Positions 51,280 to 60,709 of a stretch of DNA of 64,000 bases are shown in pieces. Source of the DNA: Chitinophaga sp. SYP-B3965 (GTDB lineage: Bacteria > Bacteroidota > Bacteroidia > Chitinophagales > Chitinophagaceae); assembly GCF_009647655.1 (NCBI RefSeq), contig NZ_WJFD01000001.1, positions 2,480,001 through 2,544,000 on the forward strand. Reading direction: 5' to 3'. Numbering within the stretch: the first letter of the stretch is position 1; each line of letters starts with the position of its first letter. The notes below the pieces were generated by a model. It was not told the origin of the DNA, searched no databases, and was given only the letters and a program-made list of their open reading frames with translations. Position numbers and translations under genes: made by a program.

Positions 51280-53778
51280 ATGCTCAGATTTAACATCGCT
51301 TTATTTGCGCTGCTTGGCTTCGCTGTTGCTGCTCATGCGCAAAAAGCCGTTCCAACGGATTCATCTGCTAAAAAAACAGATTCTCTTCCTTCCGCCATCA
51401 AGCCGTATGGAACGGTGATCACTGCAAAAGCCAAGACATACAACGGCATGTTCAAAGTACACCAGCTGAACGCCCGTTATTACTTTGAAATTCCGGATTC
51501 CATGTATAACCGTGCGATCCTGGTAGTGAACCGTATTGGCAGGTCCGCAGCAGGGCCAAGGCCGAATATGACAGGATATGCCGGTGACCAGATCGCCGAA
51601 AATGTGATCCACTTCGAAAAAGGACCGGATGACAAGATCCTCATGAAAGTGATGCGCTTTAATGAACGTTCCACGGATTCCACAGAGAATGGCCTCTACA
51701 GGTCTGTGATCAACTCCAACCTGGAACCTATTGTAGCTGTATTTCCTGTAAAGGCTTACAACAAGGACGCTAAAAGCACGGTGATAGATGTAACGGATCA
51801 ACTGAACACGGAAAATGAAATATTCCATTTCAGCCCGCAACTTAAAACAGCGCTGAGCATTGGCGCTATACAGTCCGATAAATCTTTCATCAATTCTGTG
51901 AAAGCTTTTCCGATGAACATTGAGATCCGCATGCTGCGTACCTATATGAAAGGTGGTCAGCAAGCTGCATCTACTACTATACCGGATACCTATGAACTGA
52001 ACAGTTCCATGGTATTGCTGCCGGCAGTACCCATGCAGCCCCGGTATGCAGATGCGCGTGTAGGCTTTTTCGCCAGGGGGTATGTAGATTTTGATACAGA
52101 TCCGCAGGGTGTAAAGCAGCAATACATGATCACCCGCTGGAGGCTTGAACCTAAAGAAGAAGATATAGAGAAATATAAACGCGGTGAACTGGTGGAACCT
52201 AAAAAGCCCATCATCTATTACATCGATCCTGCTACGCCTAAAAAGTGGGTGCCTTACCTGATTGCAGGTGTGAACGACTGGCAGAAAGCATTTGAACAGG
52301 CTGGTTTTAAAAATGCCATCAAGGCCATGCCTGCTCCTGAAAATGATTCCACCTGGAGTATCGATGATGCACGCCACAATGTGATCGTGTACAAACCATC
52401 TGCCATAGCGAATGCCAGCGGTCCTCACGTGCATGATCCACGCAGCGGAGAGATCATTGAAACGCACATCAACTGGTACCACAACATCATGCAACTGGTG
52501 CATAACTGGTACATGATCCAGGCCGGCGCTATTGATCCTGCCGCCCGCAAGATGGAATATGATGAGGAACTAATGGGTCAGCTGATCCGCTTTGTATCTT
52601 CTCATGAAGTAGGGCACACATTGGGCCTGATGCACAACTTTGGTTCCAGCTCTACTGTACCGGTAGAGAAATTAAGGGACAAGGCATATGTGGAAGCACA
52701 TGGCCACACTCCTTCTATCATGGACTATGCACGTTTTAACTACGTAGCACAACCGGAAGACCACATTACACAAAAAGGCATCTTTCCAAGGATAGGTGAA
52801 TATGATAACTGGGCTATCCAATTTGGATACAAATGGTACCCTGCATTTAAAACAGCTAAAGACGAAGGCCCTTTCCTGAATAAACTGATCATTGACAGCC
52901 TGGCTAAAAACAAACACCTGTATTTTGGCAGTGAGAACAACTTCTCTGATCCCCGTGACCAAAGTGAGGACCTGGGTGATGATGCTATTGCGGCCAGCAA
53001 ATATGGTATCAAGAACCTGCAGCGCATACTGCCACAACTGAAAGAATGGACGAAGGTACCCGATGAAGGATATGATAACCTGAAGACCATGTATGAGGAA
53101 GTGATCAAACAGTATAAACTCTATACTGTTCAGGTATTGAAAAGTGTAGGTGGTGAATACCGTACTTTCAAGAGCATAGAGCAACCCGGCAGGATGATCG
53201 AACCAGTGGAGTACCAAAAGCAAAAAGCCTCCATGAAGTTCCTGAATGAATACCTTTTTGCTACACCTACCTGGCTCATCAATGAATCATATACCGCGGT
53301 AACGGGCACTGATCCTATCATACACATTGTTATCGCACAATCCAATGCGCTGATGAAACTGCAAGGGTCCGGTATGCTGATAGGGCTGATCAAATCAGCA
53401 GAAATGAACAAGGGTATCAAAACATATACAGCTATTGAGTTCCTGGAGGACCTGAAGCAAGGTGTATGGGGCGAACTGTATACCAATAAGCCCATTGATA
53501 TCTACCGCCGCAACCAGCAAAAAGTGTACATAGAAAATTCATTCAAAGCATTTAAAGCGGTGAATGAAATAGTAGGCAGGAACAATGGCAACGGTACGAT
53601 CTTTTACATAAACCCGGATCCAACCGGCAATGATGTTTCCAGCATTACGCGGGCACATCTGACAGGTTTACGTAACGATATCCGTAAAGCTATACCATCA
53701 CAAACCGGTATTTCAAAGTATCACTTACAGGATATGGAGAACCGGATCACTGAGGTACTGGAAGGAAAGAACAAATAA
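51280..53778 (+). CDS. Zinc-dependent metalloprotease (DUF5117/DUF4953 type)
   Basis: The 832-residue exported protease (MLRFNIALFALLGFAVAAHA signal) has an N-terminal beta-rich DUF5117 domain and a catalytic domain with the long zinc motif HEVGHTLGLMH (H442, E443, H446, H452), as in metzincins; SIMDYARFNY is the likely Met-turn. The C-terminal third is the DUF4953 helical part. It starts four bases after tlpA and closes the SusCD operon before a terminator. It probably cuts a protein or peptide ligand taken up by the SusCD pair. Confidence 0.92.
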   Translation: MLRFNIALFALLGFAVAAHAQKAVPTDSSAKKTDSLPSAIKPYGTVITAKAKTYNGMFKVHQLNARYYFEIPDSMYNRAILVVNRIGRSAAGPRPNMTGYAGDQIAENVIHFEKGPDDKILMKVMRFNERSTDSTENGLYRSVINSNLEPIVAVFPVKAYNKDAKSTVIDVTDQLNTENEIFHFSPQLKTALSIGAIQSDKSFINSVKAFPMNIEIRMLRTYMKGGQQAASTTIPDTYELNSSMVLLPAVPMQPRYADARVGFFARGYVDFDTDPQGVKQQYMITRWRLEPKEEDIEKYKRGELVEPKKPIIYYIDPATPKKWVPYLIAGVNDWQKAFEQAGFKNAIKAMPAPENDSTWSIDDARHNVIVYKPSAIANASGPHVHDPRSGEIIETHINWYHNIMQLVHNWYMIQAGAIDPAARKMEYDEELMGQLIRFVSSHEVGHTLGLMHNFGSSSTVPVEKLRDKAYVEAHGHTPSIMDYARFNYVAQPEDHITQKGIFPRIGEYDNWAIQFGYKWYPAFKTAKDEGPFLNKLIIDSLAKNKHLYFGSENNFSDPRDQSEDLGDDAIAASKYGIKNLQRILPQLKEWTKVPDEGYDNLKTMYEEVIKQYKLYTVQVLKSVGGEYRTFKSIEQPGRMIEPVEYQKQKASMKFLNEYLFATPTWLINESYTAVTGTDPIIHIVIAQSNALMKLQGSGMLIGLIKSAEMNKGIKTYTAIEFLEDLKQGVWGELYTNKPIDIYRRNQQKVYIENSFKAFKAVNEIVGRNNGNGTIFYINPDPTGNDVSSITRAHLTGLRNDIRKAIPSQTGISKYHLQDMENRITEVLEGKNK

Positions 53779-53802
53779 CCATATAAATTTCACGAGAGCC
53801 CT

Positions 53803-53840
53803 AAAGCCGTACAGACCAATGTGTTTGTGCGGCTTTTTTT
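53803..53840 (+). terminator. Terminator of the SusCD-metalloprotease operon
   Basis: Arms AAAGCCGTACA / TGTGCGGCTTT with one mismatch, then T-run. It lies 25 bases after the protease stop. Confidence 0.9.
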
Positions 53841-53942
53841 TATTATGATTACATATATATTAAAAAAATATCATTAACTTACTAGCCTGTATCCTTTTAG
53901 CTAAAGATAAATTAAGTGCCCCGTATCCTAACCTGATTACGT

Positions 53943-56678
53943 ATGAAGTGGTTTATAGTATTACCTTTTATCCTCTGCAGTCTGCAATTAATTGCACAAC
54001 AAAGTATTGTCCGGGGCATTGTGTCCATCCATAATAGTGAAACCAATACTGGTAAAAGACAATTTGTGGTAAATGCCCAGGTAGAGGATGATCTGAAGGA
54101 GGCCCAACCTACCCTTACGGCAGCCAACGGGCAATTTATCTTATCCTTTGTTGGCAAACCTGATAAAAGTGCGGCTTCACTATTGGTAAGGAAAACACCC
54201 CTCCAGGTTGTGAACGAAGCATCGCTGAATGCTATAACGGGCCAAAGCGATTGGGTAAGGATCAGTATGGCTCTTCCGGATAGTATCAATGAATACAGGA
54301 GGAAGATCTATAATGTTGGTAAAACGCAGGCGGAAAAACAATTAGAACAACAAGTTGCCGGTAAAACGGCACAGCTTGCCAAACTCCGGAAAAGCAGCGT
54401 ACAAGATGCGGCACAGATCAAACAACTGGAACAGCAACTGTTTGAATTAAAAGATAAAGGAAAACAAATTGACGAACAGGCCAAAGAACTGGCCCGCAAA
54501 TATGCCCCGGTGAACCTGGATGATGCCTCCCCCTTCTTTCGGAACGCATTTGGGTTATTTCAGCGAGGACAACTGGATTCAGCTTTACTGATCCTGGGAA
54601 AGGTGAACCTGGCCAACCTGGCCTACCAGATCCTGGGAGAACGGCAAAAGATAAATAACCTGCAAAAAGAACTGGCGCAAAGAGATTCCATTCAGCAGCA
54701 AAGGTCCGGAGACGTAAGTGAGGCCCTCCGGTTTAAGGCGGACCTGCACGCCACCATGTTTGAGTTTGACAGCACAATGGTCTGTTATCAGCTACTCCTG
54801 CAGCTGGACTCTACAGATGACGACAATCTTTTTAACTACGCCCGTTTTCTTGGGTGGCTTAATCAGCATGATCAGTCTATTTACTATTATTCCAGGCTCT
54901 TGAGCATCTATAAAGAAAAACTGCCGGCAAATCCGTCCTACTATGAACCTCTTGTGGCAAATGTACAAACCAACCTGGGCAGCGTTTACATGGAAAAAAA
55001 TGATTTCTCAGGGGCTGAAACAAGCTACCAGGAAGCACTCAGGTTGAATATCTTTAACCGTTCAGCAGAACCTCTTCCGGAGCTCTATGAATCGTACCTC
55101 GCTAACCTGCAAACCAATCTTGCCGGACTCTACGTCAACAAGAACGACTTTTCAAAGGCTGAAGCAGCCTACCTGGAAGCACTCGGGCACCATAAACATT
55201 TGGCTCAAATAAACCCGAAGCTGTATGAACGGGACCTTGCCGTCACGCAAAGCAACCTGGGAACCCTGTATGCTAATAAAAATGATTTTTCAAAGGCTGA
55301 AGCTATGTATCTCGAAGCGTTCAGCATTCTAAAACCTTTGGCCCAAAGGGATCCCCGGAACTATGAAATAGATCTGGCCAACACCCAACATTATCTGGCA
55401 AGGTTATATAATATAAAAAACGACCTCCCTCGTGCTGAAGAAAATTACCTGGCAGCGCTCGCCATTCGTAAACAGATAGCCAGAACAAATCCCCGGGCCT
55501 ATGAACCCGATCTTGCTTTGTCCCTGATCAACCTTGGCAGTTTTTATCAAAAGAAAAAAGATTCCACCAGCGCCCAGGCAGCTTACCTGGAAGCGGTTGG
55601 TATTTATAAGCGCCTGGCAGGCGCAAACCCTCAGGCATATGCCCCATCATTGGCAAGCGCGTTAAACCGTCTGGGTGATATGTATCTTAACAAAAGACAG
55701 CAACAACTCCCGGCAGCTGAAGCTGCTTTACTTGAAGCATTCGGGATCTATAGCCGTTTATATAAAACGGATCCCCAGGTATATGAACAGGAAATGGCCA
55801 GCATATACAACAGCCTGGCCGGCCTGCATGCTGCTAAAAAAGAGGATCAGAAAGCGGTAACTACTTACCGGGAATCACTCACGATCTATGAACGCCTTAC
55901 AAAGGCTGATCCCAAAGCCTATGAACCGAGCATGGCCACCATACAGGAAAACCTGGGCATCCATTATATGGAACTAAAGAATTTCCGGGCATCTGAAGAA
56001 GCTTGCCTGGCATCCCTCAGCATCTTTAAACGCCTGGCTGTAGAATATCCTGAAGTTTATGAGCTTAACCTGGCCAATACGCAAACTATCCTTGGGACCC
56101 TTTATATAAAGATGAAAAAGTGGCAGCCTGCTGAAAAGCAGTTGGAAGATGCGACACTGATAATGGAAAAGTGGTTAACCATACAGCCTCAAATATACCT
56201 GACCACATGGGGAACCAGTGTTGTAGGCCTTATTGAACTTTATGCAACAATTGAGGATACGGTAAGTGTGGAAACAGCAAAAATCCCCTTGTTCATTAAG
56301 ATGGGATACTGGTATGACAAGCTTTACAAATTCCATCATAAGGAGGAAGTATTGAGAGATGCCTACTCCAACAACCGCGGTTCCCTCGCCTGGTACCTGC
56401 TTTTCACCAAACAATTCAAAGAAGCACAAACAGTGGCCCTTCAGGGCTTGCAGATAGATAGTAAAAAGATCTGGATCAAAACTAATATAGCACATGCATT
56501 ACTCATGCAGGGCAAAACGGAAGAAGCCTTAAAGGTTTACCAGGAATTGAAACCATTAAAAGATGAAGAAGGAGAAGCACTCAAAAGTATGTGCCTGGCA
56601 GACCTGGATAAACTCGAAAAAGCAGGCATCACCCATAAAGATATAAACATCGTTCGCGCATATTTAAAAAAGCCCTGA
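53943..56678 (+). CDS. Secreted TPR-repeat protein with coiled coil
   Basis: The 911-residue protein has a signal peptide (MKWFIVLPFILCSLQLIAQQ), a small beta domain (residues 20-110), a coiled coil (AEKQLEQQVAGKTAQLAKLR, ~120-180) and about ten tandem repeats at residues ~280-730. The repeat unit is about 49 residues, longer than the standard 34, of the type NLGxLYxxKNDFSKAEAxYL-EAL, then a linker such as RLAQxNPxAYEPDLA. TPRs bind proteins; the partner is probably the membrane protein encoded next, whose ATG shares a base with this stop. Function unknown. Confidence 0.85.
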   Translation: MKWFIVLPFILCSLQLIAQQSIVRGIVSIHNSETNTGKRQFVVNAQVEDDLKEAQPTLTAANGQFILSFVGKPDKSAASLLVRKTPLQVVNEASLNAITGQSDWVRISMALPDSINEYRRKIYNVGKTQAEKQLEQQVAGKTAQLAKLRKSSVQDAAQIKQLEQQLFELKDKGKQIDEQAKELARKYAPVNLDDASPFFRNAFGLFQRGQLDSALLILGKVNLANLAYQILGERQKINNLQKELAQRDSIQQQRSGDVSEALRFKADLHATMFEFDSTMVCYQLLLQLDSTDDDNLFNYARFLGWLNQHDQSIYYYSRLLSIYKEKLPANPSYYEPLVANVQTNLGSVYMEKNDFSGAETSYQEALRLNIFNRSAEPLPELYESYLANLQTNLAGLYVNKNDFSKAEAAYLEALGHHKHLAQINPKLYERDLAVTQSNLGTLYANKNDFSKAEAMYLEAFSILKPLAQRDPRNYEIDLANTQHYLARLYNIKNDLPRAEENYLAALAIRKQIARTNPRAYEPDLALSLINLGSFYQKKKDSTSAQAAYLEAVGIYKRLAGANPQAYAPSLASALNRLGDMYLNKRQQQLPAAEAALLEAFGIYSRLYKTDPQVYEQEMASIYNSLAGLHAAKKEDQKAVTTYRESLTIYERLTKADPKAYEPSMATIQENLGIHYMELKNFRASEEACLASLSIFKRLAVEYPEVYELNLANTQTILGTLYIKMKKWQPAEKQLEDATLIMEKWLTIQPQIYLTTWGTSVVGLIELYATIEDTVSVETAKIPLFIKMGYWYDKLYKFHHKEEVLRDAYSNNRGSLAWYLLFTKQFKEAQTVALQGLQIDSKKIWIKTNIAHALLMQGKTEEALKVYQELKPLKDEEGEALKSMCLADLDKLEKAGITHKDINIVRAYLKKP

Positions 56679-57481
56679 TGAAATCGAACAAACTATCTAC
56701 TATAGCTATCTCCAGGATCACAGGTATTATTTTTCTGCTGCTGGCAGCAGGAATAACCCTGTTCATTCCCTGCCTTACAAAAACACAATTATTTATCATC
56801 TATACCCTGGTTGGATTAAGCATTGCATTATTGCTCATAAAGAGTGCAGATAAAACAAATGTATCTTATAAGGTCTGGAACATTTCCATTGTACTGGTAG
56901 GTGGTGTAGCCTTGCCTTTCATCTTATTTTTCACCAACCCGGTTGGTACATTTAAACCGGATGATTGTTTTGGAAAGCGGAGCTTAACGGTGTTTGTGCA
57001 TGGAAAGAAAGGCAGGCAGGATATGGTACTGCGCCAGAAAGGGTATGTGATCATGGATATTGGCGGGGAAAGAAAAAAAGCAGCCATCAGTGAAAACGGG
57101 GAAGCTTATTTCCAGAACCTGCGCCTGGATGATGAAGTAAGACTTAATATTGACTTTTCAGAACCCTACACCTCCTTATCTCCGGACTCTGTGTATAAGA
57201 TCACGGAAGAAGGAAGGATCTACCTGACTGTAGCTTTACAGGGTATTGATAAAGTGGACGGCGTGGTATTACACAATGATATGCCATTGGAATCCGTACT
57301 GATAAAGATCAATAGCCTATCTGCCACAACGGATTCCACTGGTCATTTTCTGATCCGTATTCCGGACTCCTTACAAAGTAATAAATACACTGTTTGGTTC
57401 TATAAAAAAGGATTTAAAACCTTATCTAAAGAGGCCTACCCTCAAACAGGCATACCATTAGGTGTTGTAATGGAAAAATAA
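56678..57481 (+). CDS. Membrane protein with C-terminal Ig-like domains, partner of TPR protein
   Basis: The 267-residue protein has three hydrophobic segments in the first 95 residues (ISRITGIIFLLLAAGITLFI, LFIIYTLVGLSIALLLI, NISIVLVGGVALPFILFF) and two beta-sandwich-like parts after that; the last (VDGVVLHNDMPLESVLIKIN, DSTGHFLIRIPDSL) resembles carboxypeptidase-regulatory domains. Its ATG overlaps the TPR stop by one base (TGATG), so the two are co-translated. I do not recognise the pair; similar TPR-plus-membrane pairs occur in Bacteroidota without known role. Confidence 0.75.
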   Translation: MKSNKLSTIAISRITGIIFLLLAAGITLFIPCLTKTQLFIIYTLVGLSIALLLIKSADKTNVSYKVWNISIVLVGGVALPFILFFTNPVGTFKPDDCFGKRSLTVFVHGKKGRQDMVLRQKGYVIMDIGGERKKAAISENGEAYFQNLRLDDEVRLNIDFSEPYTSLSPDSVYKITEEGRIYLTVALQGIDKVDGVVLHNDMPLESVLIKINSLSATTDSTGHFLIRIPDSLQSNKYTVWFYKKGFKTLSKEAYPQTGIPLGVVMEK

Positions 57482-57516
57482 AAAAAAGGCACAGGTATAA
57501 GCCTGTGCCTTTTTTT
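57481..57516. terminator. Bidirectional terminator
   Basis: A perfect 15-bp inverted repeat: AAAAAAAGGCACAGG / CCTGTGCCTTTTTTT with a 6-base loop, overlapping the stop codons of both convergent genes. Confidence 0.94.
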
Positions 57517-57922
57517 ATTCCGTTGGCATCTGAGACATATCCATATAGGCTATCTCCCACTGATGCCCATCCAGATCTGCAAAACCATGCTGATACATCC
57601 AGCCATAATCCTGCGCTTCTGCATAAATATCTCCACCAGCTTTCTTTGCTTTTTCTACCAGCTGCTGTACCTCTTCCCTCGATGCTGCATCCAGTGCAAT
57701 TAATACTTCTGTTGTTTTCTTTGCATCGCTGATCTCCTTCTTCGTGAATGTTTTAAAGTATTCTTCCTGTAGCATCATCGCATAGATGCTGTCGCTGATC
57801 ACCATACAACCGGCCTTCTCATCTGTGAACTGGGGGTTGAAGGAAAAGCCGAGAGAGGTAAAGAAATTCATTGAGGCGGTTAGATCTTTAACCGGCAGAT
57901 TAATAAATACTTTTGTTGCCAT
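57515..57922 (-). CDS. VOC-family glyoxalase/bleomycin-resistance-like protein
   Basis: The 135-residue VOC protein of the lactoylglutathione-lyase-like type (relatives of YP_... PhnB-like, Bacteroidota) has INLPVKDLTASMNFFTSLGF, GGDIYAEAQDYGWMYQHGF and DLDGHQWEIAYMDM at the usual spots. Members bind metal and act as dioxygenases, isomerases or resistance proteins; this one has no assigned substrate. Single gene, ending in a shared terminator. Confidence 0.88.
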   Translation of the reverse strand: MATKVFINLPVKDLTASMNFFTSLGFSFNPQFTDEKAGCMVISDSIYAMMLQEEYFKTFTKKEISDAKKTTEVLIALDAASREEVQQLVEKAKKAGGDIYAEAQDYGWMYQHGFADLDGHQWEIAYMDMSQMPTE

Positions 57923-57994
57923 GATCTTTATGTTTTATACAAAGCTAACATAGAGAAAAAACCAAAACATTTACATTTGTTGAGGAATTGAAAA

Positions 57995-58567
57995 TTATTT
58001 ATTGGTCAGTAGTATCCTGCTTAACTGTGTGGGGGTAATGCCTAAGTAGGAAGCAATATGGTGTTTCTTCAAGCGTTTGATAAGGCTGGGGAATTTATCT
58101 GCAAACGCTGCATATCGCTTACCAGCGGGGTCATGACGCAGTGCGATCTCCAAAGGTTCTTTCTCTATGATCCAGTGCAGCTCCATGTAATTGATATAGA
58201 AGGTGGCAATGTCCATATACTGCTCCGACAGCTTTTTAAACGCGAAGAAATCGTATTCCAGTACACTTGTATCCTCCAGGGCGGTGATCGTAAACATACT
58301 GGGTGTTTTGCTGAGCATGGCGCTCACGGATGCGGCAAAACGCTGTTCCGGGAAGAAGGTTTTGATCACTACCTCTCCTTTATCAGAAACATAGTTCTGA
58401 GAGAAGAGCCCTTTTACCACAAAAGCCACCTTCTTTGGTGCCTGGCCTTCGGTTACAAAGTTATCTCCCCGCTTGTAGGTTTTAGCGGTAAGGATAGCCT
58501 CCCATGCTGTACGGCTTTCGGCGGACAGCTTTGTGTATGTCTCTATCTTTTTGAAAAAAACATCCAT
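57995..58567 (-). CDS. Crp/Fnr-family transcriptional regulator
   Basis: The 190-residue regulator has a cyclic-nucleotide-binding-like N-terminal domain (FVTEGQAPKKVAFVVKGLFS, EVVIKTFFPEQRFAASVSAM) and a C-terminal winged helix reading KKHHIASYLGITPTQLSRIL. It fits the common Bacteroidota Crp/Fnr group without an Fe-S cysteine set. It follows the 163-residue unknown gene by 16 bases on the same strand, so both form a likely unit. Effector and targets unknown. Confidence 0.9.
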   Translation of the reverse strand: MDVFFKKIETYTKLSAESRTAWEAILTAKTYKRGDNFVTEGQAPKKVAFVVKGLFSQNYVSDKGEVVIKTFFPEQRFAASVSAMLSKTPSMFTITALEDTSVLEYDFFAFKKLSEQYMDIATFYINYMELHWIIEKEPLEIALRHDPAGKRYAAFADKFPSLIKRLKKHHIASYLGITPTQLSRILLTNK

Positions 58568-58583
58568 AAGGGTAAGGTGTTTG

Positions 58584-59075
58584 TTATAACGCCGCGATCT
58601 TATCTACAGCATTCAGCAGGATGTGTAAATGTGCCAGCCTTGTTTTCCGGTAATCTTCCACAAACGCGTTTAACATAGCCGGTTCACACTCCTTTTCTAT
58701 GGCCTGCTTTGTTTTGATCAGGAGTTCCTTATCAATGGTACCTTCCAGTACAAACTGGCCAAAACCTACTGCAATGATCACATTATTGACCCCTAACGCA
58801 AACCGGTTGATCAAATATTCAGCTACCTCAGCTTCCTCTTGTTTGGGCGCCTCGTTGTATCCCCAACTATCCAGCAATTCATTTATGTAGATGAACGGGC
58901 TGGCTGTTTGATTGTCTGACCGCCATTCCCGGAACCCGTAAAACGCATCCGCGCCATCGTCATTACCGAAAGGGGACGTTTCTTCGGAAGCGTCCCAGAA
59001 AAAGTCTTCCGTTAACAGTGCGCTGGCTGCAGGATGTGCCGTTTGGAGGGAAAGTTCGTATTCTTCTTCATTCAT
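58584..59075 (-). CDS. Conserved-looking protein of unknown function
   Basis: The protein of 163 residues from the ATG at 59075 (MNEEEYELSLQTAHPAASAL) is soluble, acidic and without signal peptide or membrane helix. It has an acidic aromatic-rich first half (TEDFFWDASEETSPFGNDDG) and a helical second half (VAEYLINRFALGVNNVIIAV). I do not recognise the family. The ATG at 59090 would add five residues. It precedes a Crp/Fnr gene by 16 bases. Confidence 0.7.
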   Translation of the reverse strand: MNEEEYELSLQTAHPAASALLTEDFFWDASEETSPFGNDDGADAFYGFREWRSDNQTASPFIYINELLDSWGYNEAPKQEEAEVAEYLINRFALGVNNVIIAVGFGQFVLEGTIDKELLIKTKQAIEKECEPAMLNAFVEDYRKTRLAHLHILLNAVDKIAAL

Positions 59076-59158
59076 GCGGCCAAGATACAAAAATTGTATT
59101 ATGGAGTCCAGACAGCCTTTGTTTTAAACTTTCGTAATTTTAAGAAGTCTCAATAGCT

Positions 59159-60049
59159 ATGAAATCCATCCTCCTCTCCCTGCTGCTTTGCTTTTGTTTT
59201 ACAGGATGCCTTAAAAAACGGGATCGTATTGAAAATGGCCCCTTCCGTTATACCGGCAACATCGTGGTGGATGGCTTAACAAGGACCTATCTGGTAAATC
59301 TTCCTCCCAATTACTACGAATCCGCTGATTTCTCCCTGGTGATTGCCATGCATGGCGGAGGCGGAAATGGTGGTCAGTTCGAAACTTCTTCCAAACTCAC
59401 CCAGAAAGCCAATGCCGCGCAGTTCATTGTGGTGTATCCTGATGGTGTAAAAGGCAATGGCCTTTTAAAAGCACAGACCTGGAATGCGGGCGGTTGTTGT
59501 GAATATGCGGTAGAGCACAATATCAACGATGTAAAATTCATCAGCCAGCTGATAGATAAACTCGTTACAGACTATAAGATCAATCCTAAAAAAGTATATG
59601 CTACCGGGCATTCCAATGGCGGTATGATGGCCTACCGGCTTGCTTGTGAGCTTTCCGATAAGATCGCTGCCATTGCTCCCAATAGTTCTACCATGGTGGT
59701 AACGCAGCCCTGCAATGCTTCCCGCGCGGTGCCTATACTTCATATGCATTCTGCCCTGGATACCAATGTGCCTTATACCGGCGGTGTAGGAACGGGGTTT
59801 TCCAATCATTACAACCCACCGCTTGATTCTGTGTTCCAGGTTTGGTCCTTAAAAAATGCCTGCGCTACACCGGCACAGGTCATTACTAATAACGCTGCCT
59901 ATAAGTTGACGAAATGGACGGATTGCAGTAATAATGTGAGCATTCAGTATTATCTCACGAAAGATGGAGGGCATGCATGGCCGCCTTCTGCAGCTATCAA
60001 TTCGAATGATCTTTTATGGGATTTTTTTCAGCAATATCAGTCACCTTAA
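59159..60049 (+). CDS. Secreted esterase lipoprotein (LpqC/feruloyl-esterase/PHB-depolymerase type)
   Basis: The 296-residue alpha/beta hydrolase is exported as a lipoprotein (lipobox CFCFTGCLKK). The oxyanion region is VIAMHGGGGNGGQFE, the nucleophile elbow GHSNGGMMAYRLA (Ser152), and the His is in TKDGGHAWPPS; the Asp lies near MHSALDTNVPYTGG. The family (poly-3-hydroxybutyrate depolymerase/LpqC) hydrolyses esters, often feruloyl or acetyl groups on plant polysaccharides. The natural substrate is open. Confidence 0.92.
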   Translation: MKSILLSLLLCFCFTGCLKKRDRIENGPFRYTGNIVVDGLTRTYLVNLPPNYYESADFSLVIAMHGGGGNGGQFETSSKLTQKANAAQFIVVYPDGVKGNGLLKAQTWNAGGCCEYAVEHNINDVKFISQLIDKLVTDYKINPKKVYATGHSNGGMMAYRLACELSDKIAAIAPNSSTMVVTQPCNASRAVPILHMHSALDTNVPYTGGVGTGFSNHYNPPLDSVFQVWSLKNACATPAQVITNNAAYKLTKWTDCSNNVSIQYYLTKDGGHAWPPSAAINSNDLLWDFFQQYQSP

Positions 60050-60062
60050 CGTAAATTGAAGC

Positions 60063-60704
60063 ATGCGTTTTATCCCTATCAGCTTATTACTGCTCCTTTC
60101 CGCAAAAAGTTTATGCGCACAAGAGGTGCGCAATGTTGCCTGGATCAATCCTGTAAAGCGTAACACTATTGTAAATGGCATTAGCATCGGATTAGTAGCC
60201 CAACCTTTCAAACCAGCCAAAGGTTTAACTGTAAACGGCCTCACCCTGGAACTACAACCAGCCGGCGCGCTGATCATGATGTACTCCCTCGGCACAACAA
60301 TGATCCCTTCTCTCGGCTGGAGAAAAACAAAAGAAGGTGAAACGCGGGCGAGTGTTTTCAGTCATACCAACAGCGATTGGCCGGATAAGGACAGTATTAA
60401 AACCCATCTGAGAGGCATCAATATCAGTCCGGGGTTCATCTCTGAAACATCCGCCACAGGCGTAAACATCAATATCATTGCTTCCCTTATCGTTGAAAAC
60501 CGGGGGCTTACCATTACAGGGTTTGACAATACCTGTTATACCTTCTCCGGCATCATGATCAGTGGTTTTAAAAATAAGGCTACCGTTGGGCATGGTTTGC
60601 AGATAGCTGTGTTTAATAATTGCAGGGAAGGGAAAGTAGTACAATTGGGATTGTTCAACCGTATTGGCAAAAGAGCATTGCCTTTTGTAAACGTATCATT
60701 GTAA
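60063..60704 (+). CDS. Secreted surface-repeat protein (LA_2272-like)
   Basis: The 213-residue protein has a signal peptide (MRFIPISLLLLLSAKSLCAQ) and Gly/Asn/Ile-rich beta repeats; the last part, GHGLQIAVFNNCREGKVVQL then GLFNRIGKRALPF, follows the GLQIGLxNxxxxxxxLQxGLxN pattern of LA_2272-type surface repeats. It is likely an outer-membrane or surface beta protein. It follows the esterase gene by 13 bases. Function not known. Confidence 0.75.
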   Translation: MRFIPISLLLLLSAKSLCAQEVRNVAWINPVKRNTIVNGISIGLVAQPFKPAKGLTVNGLTLELQPAGALIMMYSLGTTMIPSLGWRKTKEGETRASVFSHTNSDWPDKDSIKTHLRGINISPGFISETSATGVNINIIASLIVENRGLTITGFDNTCYTFSGIMISGFKNKATVGHGLQIAVFNNCREGKVVQLGLFNRIGKRALPFVNVSL

Positions 60705-60709
60705 AACGC

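Noticed and set aside
51361-52503. Long minus-strand ORF of 380 codons opposite the metalloprotease
   Set aside because: It is a shadow frame: rich in His, Ile and Tyr, with no domain, and the plus strand encodes a clear zinc protease.
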